Shown in pieces: positions 58,092 through 64,000 of a stretch of DNA of 64,000 bases. Below the pieces are notes generated by a model. The model was not told the origin of the DNA. It saw nothing but the letters and a program-made list of their open reading frames with translations, and searched no databases. The translations under genes were made by a program, and so were the position numbers. Source of the stretch: Glycomyces fuscus. Lineage in GTDB: Bacteria > Actinomycetota > Actinomycetes > Streptosporangiales > Streptosporangiaceae. The stretch spans positions 96,120-160,119 of the forward strand of contig NYMS01000016.1 in assembly GCA_002529455.1 (NCBI GenBank), written 5' to 3'. The stretch's first letter is position 1. Every line of letters begins with the position of its first letter.

Positions 58092-58960
58092 GCGCCCCTC
58101 CGCCGGACCCCTTCACCCGCGTCGGCGTCGAACAGCCCGAGGGCACCCTGAGCGTCATCGCCGAGGGCCGGGGCACGCGCACGGTCCTGCTGCTGAGCGG
58201 CGCCGGTCTGGACAACGCGCTGCTGAGCTGGCGCCACCTGATCCCCGCCCTGGCCGCCGACCACCGGGTCCTCGCCCTGGACTGGCCCAAGCAGGGGCAC
58301 AGCAGGCCCTGGAACGGCACCGCCGACCACGACCGGATGCTGGGATGCGTCACCGCGGTCCTGGACCACTTCGGGGTCGGCCGCGCCTCCCTGGTGGGCC
58401 TGTCCCAGGGCGGCGCGCTGGCCCTGGCCTACGCCATCGACCACCCCGACCGGCTGGACCGGCTCGTCGCCCTGGCTCCGGCCGGGATCATCTCGTTCCC
58501 TCCCGTGGTGCACCAGCTGCTGTGGCTGACGGCCAGGAGCCGCCTGCTCAACCACACGCTGCCCACGTGGCTGTTCCGCAGCCGCGAGGGGGTGGCCCGG
58601 TTCGCGCGCACCGGGCTCTTCGCCGGGCCGGTCGACGACTTCGACGACATCGTCGACGAGATCATGCCCGAGGTCCGGGTCAACGGCGCGGGCTCCTCCG
58701 ACTGGCAGAACGCCTCCATCGGCCCGTGGCGGATGAACGTGGACCTGCGCCCCCGCCTGGACGAGATCAGGTGCCCCACCCTGTTCGTCCAGGGGGACGA
58801 GGACGCCGGCGTACGCCCCCGGCACACCGCCGCCGCCGCGGAGCGGGTCCCCCGCTCCCGCCTGGAGATCCTCGAGGGCCACGGCCACTGGGTCAACCGG
58901 CAGTCGCCCGGGCGGGTCAACGCCCTGGTGCGCGACTTCCTCGCCGCCCCCGGGGTCTGA
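58088..58960 (+). CDS. alpha/beta hydrolase, coupled to the MarR regulator
   Basis: 290 aa. Alpha/beta fold with LLLSGAGLDNALLSWRHL, the nucleophile elbow VGLSQGGALALAYA, an acid after FVQGDEDAGV, and HGHWVNRQSP near the end. Substrate unknown. The GTG at 58088 overlaps the regulator stop, so expression is likely controlled by it. Confidence 0.9.
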   Translation: MSAPPPDPFTRVGVEQPEGTLSVIAEGRGTRTVLLLSGAGLDNALLSWRHLIPALAADHRVLALDWPKQGHSRPWNGTADHDRMLGCVTAVLDHFGVGRASLVGLSQGGALALAYAIDHPDRLDRLVALAPAGIISFPPVVHQLLWLTARSRLLNHTLPTWLFRSREGVARFARTGLFAGPVDDFDDIVDEIMPEVRVNGAGSSDWQNASIGPWRMNVDLRPRLDEIRCPTLFVQGDEDAGVRPRHTAAAAERVPRSRLEILEGHGHWVNRQSPGRVNALVRDFLAAPGV

Positions 58961-59045
58961 CGGGCCCGGCCGCGCCGCCACCCGTTCCGCGCGGGGCACC
59001 CGGTCGGCGCGAGCCGCCCTCGCGGCCGGCCGGCGCGGCGCGTGC

Positions 59046-59654
59046 TCAGCCGTGCGGTGCCGTGGCCCGGACACCGGCGAGCACCACGGCGACGATGCGC
59101 TCCGCGTCCGTGCGGGTGAACGCGCGTAGGCCGCGGTTGACGATGAGGTGCACCGGGCCGGAGATCATCTCGCCGAGGAAGGAGCTGTCGACCGGAGGCA
59201 GTTCGCCCCGGTCGACGGCGCTGTCCACCCGCCGCCGCATGGCGGCCACACGCTGGTCGAGGATCCTGGCCAGCGCCTGCCGGACGGGGAGGCTCTGGTG
59301 GGCGGGCTGGATGGCCTGTTCGAGCGTTCGGCCGAACGGCGTTTCCAGGCCACCGGCGAGGCCCACCAGGAAGTCCGCCAGGTCCCGGTGGAGGTCACCG
59401 GTGTCGGCGACCGACGCGATGTCCTCGGCGTAGCGCAGCAGGGCGTCGACGACCAGTTCCTCGCGGTCGGGCCAGTTGCGGTAGACGCTGGTCTTGTGCA
59501 CGCCGGCGAGCTCGGCGACCTCCTCGTAGCGCAAGCCCGCGATGCCGTCGCGCGCGACGAGCTCGGTGGTCGCGGCGAGGATCTGCGCCCGTACCCGCGC
59601 GTTGCGGCCGCCGGGGCGCCGTGCGGGCGGCCGGTCAGCGGTTCCGTTGGCCAT
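59046..59654 (-). CDS. TetR-family regulator divergent from FAD monooxygenase
   Basis: 202 aa. HTH: YEEVAELAGVHKTSVYRNWP, followed by a helical ligand domain (TetR_C). It is divergent from the monooxygenase/transporter pair with a perfect palindrome between, so it is their likely repressor, induced by the drug. The ATG at 59654 is preceded by AGGAGGTGG. Confidence 0.93.
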   Translation of the reverse strand: MANGTADRPPARRPGGRNARVRAQILAATTELVARDGIAGLRYEEVAELAGVHKTSVYRNWPDREELVVDALLRYAEDIASVADTGDLHRDLADFLVGLAGGLETPFGRTLEQAIQPAHQSLPVRQALARILDQRVAAMRRRVDSAVDRGELPPVDSSFLGEMISGPVHLIVNRGLRAFTRTDAERIVAVVLAGVRATAPHG

Positions 59655-59743
59655 CGCCGCGCCCACCTCCTGTCCTCTGCCCAGGTGCCGATTGTCGCCA
59701 GGTGTGGCATTGCGGTGCAAGCCGGTCGTCAGTAAGCTCTCTA

Positions 59744-59764
59744 AAAGCAACATTTAGTTGCTTT
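59744..59764. promoter_or_regulatory. AAAGCAAC-N5-GTTGCTTT operator between TetR and monooxygenase
   Basis: Perfect 8-bp arms in an A+T-rich patch of the divergent region, 127 bp before the monooxygenase start and 90 bp from the regulator start. Confidence 0.75.
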
Positions 59765-59890
59765 AATTGTCGGTTCGCCGCGGCCGCGGCCCATCCGCCA
59801 CCGCTCTGCTCTGCGCCTTCCCCTCACCCGCCGGCGGGCCACCACCGACCCGACCGGCACGTCCACCCGGCCACACCTGGAGCACCCACC

Positions 59891-61006
59891 GTGAACATCC
59901 TTGTCTCCGGAGCCGGTATCGCCGGCCTCGCCACCGCCCTTGAACTCGGTACCCGCGGCCACGACGTCACCGTCGTCGAGTACGGCCGCCACCTCCGGCT
60001 CGCGGGCACACCCATCGACATCCGCGGTGACGCGATCGAAACCGCGGAGAAGATGGGTCTGCTCGCGAAGATCCGGGAGCAGCGGCTGCGGATGACCGAG
60101 TCCACCCGGTTCGTCGACAGCGACGGCGAGCCGGTGGGCCGCATCCCCCTGGCCCAGATAAGCGACTCCGACGACGACATAGAGATCCTCCGCGAGGACC
60201 TCATGCGCATCCTCGCCGACGCGCTCCCGGACACCGCGGCGATCCGTTTCGGGGACTCGGTCGAGGCACTGGCCGAAAGCGGCGACGGTGTCAGCGTGCG
60301 CTTCGCCTCCGGCCGCGCCGGGCGGTACGACCTCGTGATCGGCGCCGACGGCCAGCACTCCGCGACACGCAGGCTGGTGTTCGGACCCGAGGAGGACCAC
60401 CTCCGCCACCTCGGCGTCTACATCGCGCTCGCCGCCCTCCCCAGCGGGACCCCGCCCGAGGGCGTCAACTCGATACACAACGTCCCCCGCCGGCTGGCAG
60501 GCACCTTCTGGTACAAGGACAAGGCCGTCGCGGTCTTCCAGTTCCGCTCGGAACCGCTCGTCTACGACCGCCACGACCTGGACGCCCAGAAGAAGATCGT
60601 CATCGACACCTTCGCGGACCACCGGTCGTGGAAGATCCCCGAGCTGCTCGACGCGGTCCGCGCCGACCCCGACTTCTTCTTCGACTCCGCGAGCCAGATC
60701 CACCTGCCCTCCTGGCACCGCGGCCGCGTCGTCCTCGTCGGGGACGCCGGGTACAGCCCGGCCTTCCTCTCCGGCCGGGGCACGTCGCTCGCACTCACCG
60801 GTGCCCGCATCCTCGCCGAGGAGCTCGACCGGTGCGGCGGCGACCACACCGCCGCGTTCGAACGGTACGAGGTCCGGCAGCGCCCCTACGTCACCTTCGC
60901 CCAGGCCAGCGTCGACGGCGGCCGCGACCGCATACTGCCGACGAGCTGGTCCGCCATCGCCGCCCGCGACGAGGCCCTGCGAGCAGCGGACACCGGCACA
61001 CGCTGA
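59891..61006 (+). CDS. FAD-dependent monooxygenase (TetX-like)
   Basis: 371 aa. The FAD-binding ILVSGAGIAGLATALELG (residues 3-20), the DG motif IGADGQHSATRR, and the GD motif VLVGDAGYSPAFLSGRGTSLAL seen as LVGDAGYSPAF with GRGTSLAL are those of aromatic hydroxylases, including tetracycline-inactivating TetX and rifampicin monooxygenases. The substrate is inferred from family and efflux neighbour, not shown. GTG at 59891. Confidence 0.92.
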   Translation: MNILVSGAGIAGLATALELGTRGHDVTVVEYGRHLRLAGTPIDIRGDAIETAEKMGLLAKIREQRLRMTESTRFVDSDGEPVGRIPLAQISDSDDDIEILREDLMRILADALPDTAAIRFGDSVEALAESGDGVSVRFASGRAGRYDLVIGADGQHSATRRLVFGPEEDHLRHLGVYIALAALPSGTPPEGVNSIHNVPRRLAGTFWYKDKAVAVFQFRSEPLVYDRHDLDAQKKIVIDTFADHRSWKIPELLDAVRADPDFFFDSASQIHLPSWHRGRVVLVGDAGYSPAFLSGRGTSLALTGARILAEELDRCGGDHTAAFERYEVRQRPYVTFAQASVDGGRDRILPTSWSAIAARDEALRAADTGTR

Positions 61007-61054
61007 GCCCGACGCGAAGAGTTCCCCATCCCTGATGCTCTGGAGAGGAAAGAT

Positions 61055-62509
61055 GTGAAGGACACGCTGGAGGAGCCCGCCGCCAGCGCCCAGGAACACC
61101 GGTGGAGCAGGCGGCTCCTCCTCTGGGTGACCGTGCTCATCCTCGCCAACGTCCTGGCCGACGTGGCCATCGCCTCCCCGCTGATGGTCCTGCCCCAGCT
61201 GCTCGAGCACTTCGACACCGACCAGGCCGCATGGCTGAACGCGAGCGCGATGCTGGCCGGGGCCATCTGGTCGCCGCTGCTCGCGAAGAGTTCCGACCTC
61301 TTCGGCAAGCGCCGGCTGCTCGTCATCACGCTGTTGACCGCGTGCGCGGGCGCGCTGGTCTGCCTCGCCGCCCCCAACGTCTGGATCTTCCTGGCGGGGC
61401 GTTTCCTCCAGGGAGCCGCCCTGGCCGCGATCTTCATCACGGTGGCCCTCACACGCCAGATCTGCGCCCCGCGGGTGGCCATGCCCGTGATCGGGCTCGT
61501 GACGTCGGGGGCGTCGATCGTCGGGATCGTCGAACCGTTCCTGATGGTGCCGGTCATCGACCTGTTCGGCTACCGGAGCGTGTTCGTCGTGGCGGCCCTG
61601 CTCGCCGCGGTGGCCGCGCTCTGCGTGCGTTCCTTCATCCCGGAGTCGCCGGTCCGCAGCGCCGGCCGGATCGACGTGGGCGGGGCGCTCCTGCTGGGCG
61701 GCGGCCTGGGTTCCGTGCTCGCCTACGCCAGCCTCGGTGGAGACGCCGGGTGGCTGTCCGCGGGCATGGTCGCGCTGCTGGCGGCCGGTGCCGCCGCGTT
61801 GGCCGGTTGGGCGGTCCTCGCCCTGCGGGTCGCCGAACCCATCATCGACATCCGGGCTCTCAGCCGGCCGATCCTGCTGACGCTGCTGGCCCTGGTACTG
61901 GCCGCTGGCTCCTTCCGGAGCATGCTGCAACTGACGAGCATCATCGCCCAGGTACCTCCCGACCTGGGGCTCGGCTACGGGTTGGGCGACGGAGGGGCGG
62001 TGGCGGTACTGCTCGCCACACCCTCGCTCGGCATCATGGTCGGCGGCACTCTCGCCGGATGGGTCGCGGGGCGTTTCGGTCCCGCACGACCCCTCCTCGC
62101 CGCCGTCGCCGTCGGGGCCGCGGCGACCTTCATGATGCTGGCGGGCGTGTCGGTGCTCCCGCTGGCGATCGCCTGCGGGGCGCTGGTCGGCATGGCCGCA
62201 GGCGCGATCGCGACGTCCGGTTACAACCTGGCGACCAGCCTGGCACCGCCTGAGCGGCAGGGCACGGTCTCCGGTCTGGTGTCGGTCATGTTCGCCCTCG
62301 GTTCGGTCGTCTTCAGCTTCGCCGGAGGCGAGCTCCTCAAGGCCACCCGCATCCCCGGGATCGCCGCCGACGGCGCTCCGGTGAGCACGGCGGCCGGCGT
62401 CCACCTCTACGTCCTGATGGCCGGGGTGCTCTTCGCCCTCGCCGCGGTGCCCGCGGTCATGGTGGTGCGCGGCCTGCGTGCCGCGCCGGCCGCGACCGGG
62501 GCACCGTAG
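61055..62509 (+). CDS. MFS drug transporter (DHA2-type, 14 helices)
   Basis: 484 aa, about 14 hydrophobic helices. The A-motif is seen as LAKSSDLFGKRRLLVITLLT, and FLAGRFLQGAA is the helix-4 motif. It probably exports the compound handled by the upstream monooxygenase. The GTG at 61055 has GGAGAGGAA upstream, 48 bp after the monooxygenase stop, so the two form an operon. Confidence 0.92.
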   Translation: MKDTLEEPAASAQEHRWSRRLLLWVTVLILANVLADVAIASPLMVLPQLLEHFDTDQAAWLNASAMLAGAIWSPLLAKSSDLFGKRRLLVITLLTACAGALVCLAAPNVWIFLAGRFLQGAALAAIFITVALTRQICAPRVAMPVIGLVTSGASIVGIVEPFLMVPVIDLFGYRSVFVVAALLAAVAALCVRSFIPESPVRSAGRIDVGGALLLGGGLGSVLAYASLGGDAGWLSAGMVALLAAGAAALAGWAVLALRVAEPIIDIRALSRPILLTLLALVLAAGSFRSMLQLTSIIAQVPPDLGLGYGLGDGGAVAVLLATPSLGIMVGGTLAGWVAGRFGPARPLLAAVAVGAAATFMMLAGVSVLPLAIACGALVGMAAGAIATSGYNLATSLAPPERQGTVSGLVSVMFALGSVVFSFAGGELLKATRIPGIAADGAPVSTAAGVHLYVLMAGVLFALAAVPAVMVVRGLRAAPAATGAP

Positions 62510-62576
62510 CGTCCGGGTGCTCCTGCGGTCGGCCGGTCACGCGGTCACCCGGCCGCTGCCGGGCTACGCCCTCCAC

Positions 62577-62760
62577 GTGACCAACCTGAGGTGTGTGTAC
62601 CTGACCGCCGTCGGACCCGGCGCCGGGGCGGTCCGCGCCTACGAGAAGACCGGATCCAAGCGGCAGGGGGCACGGCGCAACTCCGACCAGTGGCCGGGCC
62701 AGACCGTCAACGAGGTGCTGAGGGACGCGATCCCCGAGGAGTTAAGGCCGCCGCTGGTCG
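62577..62760 (+). pseudogene. remnant of a GNAT acetyltransferase C-terminus
   Basis: The reading frame VTNLRCVYLTAVGPGAGAVR then AYEKTGSKRQGARRNSDQWP, ending NEVLRDAIPEEL, matches the C-terminal end of GNAT acetyltransferases (NxRAxRAYEKAGFxxxGxxR, then an LPEEL-like end). The N-terminal half is absent and the frame runs on without a domain. Probably a truncated leftover. Confidence 0.5.
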
Positions 62761-63064
62761 GGATCCGGTTCCAGGAGCGCACCTCCGGCGCCCGTCGGGC
62801 ACGGCGGGCACACGCGCCCGTGGGCGCGGGCCGTGACGAGCGGATCCCGAGCATTTCCCACGAACAGCGGGGCGCGAATCGAATCCGTTGGTTTTCAGCA
62901 CCGCTCGTTTCCGGCCGCCCCGGAATCCAGGAACCCGGCTCCGAGGAACGCGGGACGCACCGGTGGTGACGGCGGGGACGCAGTGCGGTCCGATGACCTC
63001 GGGGCAGGAACCAGCCTTTTTCGGGGTGCGGGCAAGCACCCGCAACCTGGAGGACCAGCCCGAA

Positions 63065-63094
63065 GGGGCCCGGGAGCATCTGCTCCCGGGCCCC
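63065..63094 (-). terminator. strong terminator of the DEAD-box helicase gene
   Basis: Perfect 14-bp arms (GGGGCCCGGGAGCA) with a 2-nt central spacer, 13 bp from the helicase stop. Confidence 0.85.
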
Positions 63095-63106
63095 GTCGTG
63101 GTCGGG

Positions 63107-64000
63107 TCAGCGGCGCGGTCGGCGTGCCGCGGCACCGCGGTGCCGCCGCTCCCGCGAGCCCCCGGCAGGCACGGCGACCGGTACACCCGAGGGCTCACGC
63201 GCTCCGGTCACCCTGGTCAGCTCCCCGTCCCCGGCGTCCGCCCGCGCGGTGTGCGCGTCGATGCGGGCCCGGCTCATCAGTCGGGTCATGTCGCGCCGCT
63301 GGCTGGGCAGCACGAGCGTGACCACGCTGCCGGACTCCCCCGCCCGTGCGGTGCGCCCGCCCCGGTGCAGGTAGTCCTTGTGGTCCGTGGGCGGGTCGAT
63401 GTTGACCACCAGGTCCAGCCCGTCCACGTGGATACCGCGCGCGGCCACGTTGGTGGCCACCAGCGCGGTCACCGTGCCCTCCTTGAACTGCTTGAGGGTG
63501 CGGGTGCGCTGGGGCTGGGACCGCCCGCCGTGCAGGGGCGCGGCGAGGACCCCGTTGGCCAGCAGGTGCTCGGCCATCCGGTCCACGGCGTGCTTGGTGT
63601 CCAGGAACATGATGACCTGGCCGTCGCGTGCCGCGATCCGGGTCACGACGTCCTGCTTGTCGGCGTGCGACACGTGCATGACGTGGTGCTCCATGGTGGA
63701 GACCGCGCCCTCGGACAGGTCGACCGAGTGGACCACCGGGTCGTTCAGGAACCGGCGCACCAGCGTGTCGACGTTGCGGTCCAGGGTGGCCGAGAACAGC
63801 ATGCGTCGGCCGTCGGCCGGAATCTGCTGGAGAATCGCGGTGACCTGCGGCATGAAGCCCATGTCGGTCATCTGGTCGGCCTCGTCCAGGACGGTGACGT
63901 CCACCTGGTCCAGGACGCAGTCGCCGCGCTCCATCAGGTCGCGCAGGCGGCCCGGGGTGGCCACGACCAGCTCCACGCCCTGGCGCAGCGCGCGGGCCTG
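63107..64000 (-). CDS. DEAD-box RNA helicase, 5' end cut by window edge
   Basis: About 298 C-terminal residues are visible. Motif Ib region ATPGRLRDL, motif II LDEADQMTDMGF, motif III FSATL, IV and V (MFLDTKHAVDRM; ATNVAARGIHVDGL), and VI HRGGRTARAGESG are all present. A basic tail ends in RRHRGAAARRPRR. It unwinds RNA duplexes (ribosome assembly or cold adaptation); which paralogue cannot be told from the fragment. Confidence 0.95.
   Translation of the reverse strand, partial: QARALRQGVELVVATPGRLRDLMERGDCVLDQVDVTVLDEADQMTDMGFMPQVTAILQQIPADGRRMLFSATLDRNVDTLVRRFLNDPVVHSVDLSEGAVSTMEHHVMHVSHADKQDVVTRIAARDGQVIMFLDTKHAVDRMAEHLLANGVLAAPLHGGRSQPQRTRTLKQFKEGTVTALVATNVAARGIHVDGLDLVVNIDPPTDHKDYLHRGGRTARAGESGSVVTLVLPSQRRDMTRLMSRARIDAHTARADAGDGELTRVTGAREPSGVPVAVPAGGSRERRHRGAAARRPRR

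Larger units (their letters stand above)
62510..63106. other. 597-bp intergenic region with a decayed gene and terminator
   Basis: It contains the acetyltransferase remnant and the helicase terminator; otherwise nothing supportable. Confidence 0.6.

Noticed and set aside
59741..62404. 887-codon minus-strand frame under the monooxygenase and transporter
   Set aside because: Shadow frame made of repeated Asp/Gly/Gln/Arg, without domains; the plus-strand genes have clear motifs.

Overview
The window is about 73% G+C, uses many GTG/TTG starts, and has actinobacterial gene content: PknG-like kinase, F420/PPOX oxidoreductase, PspC, conservon-type P450 and an AICE. This suggests a filamentous actinomycete, most likely Nocardiopsis or a close relative; the genus is an inference. 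Neither end is a natural boundary: a membrane-protein gene runs off the left edge and a DEAD-box helicase gene off the right.

Left part (1-42 kb, ordinary chromosome). A tightly overlapping minus-strand operon (1-7465) encodes a coiled-coil protein, a PknG-like kinase, a PP2C phosphatase, an FHA protein and a GlnX-like membrane protein. Three successive members carry cysteine zinc ribbons. Next come a small ATPase, a macrolide-type glycosyltransferase with a possible short leader peptide, a DUF308 membrane protein with repeats, citrate synthase, peptide release factor 3, a TetR/acyl-CoA dehydrogenase pair, a NAD(P)-binding protein, a two-component system, glutaminase, a membrane Ser/Thr kinase, and a P450 that seems to lack the ExxR motif. 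A copper efflux pair (copZ, copA) sits behind a CsoR-type promoter. An alanine/sodium symporter, two acetyltransferases, and a complete narGHJI nitrate reductase operon divergent from a narK transporter follow. The section ends with an AviRa-like rRNA methyltransferase, a tRNA-Asp, an S4 protein, a hydrolase and a beta-flower protein.

Mobile element (42163-51586). A complete actinomycete integrative and conjugative element is inserted in the 3' half of tRNA-Phe and flanked by 96-bp direct repeats that differ at one base. Its core is Pra-like activator, FtsK-like TraSA, RepSA with an HUH motif, Xis and tyrosine integrase, in the canonical order. At the other end is a cargo/regulatory block: a low-G+C gene of unknown function with TTA codons, an anti-sigma-like ATPase, an ABM-domain protein and an XRE regulator, with palindromes in the intergenic regions.

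Right part (51.5-64 kb). A tRNA Phe-Asp-Glu cluster is followed by a membrane metallophosphatase, a minimal zinc metallopeptidase, an MFS transporter, PspC, and several regulator/enzyme pairs. Perfect inverted repeats upstream of a TetR gene, a GbsR/MarR gene and a TetR/monooxygenase pair look like the operators of these regulators. The FAD monooxygenase and the DHA2-type exporter probably form a drug-inactivation/efflux unit. A decayed acetyltransferase remnant and the partial helicase close the window.
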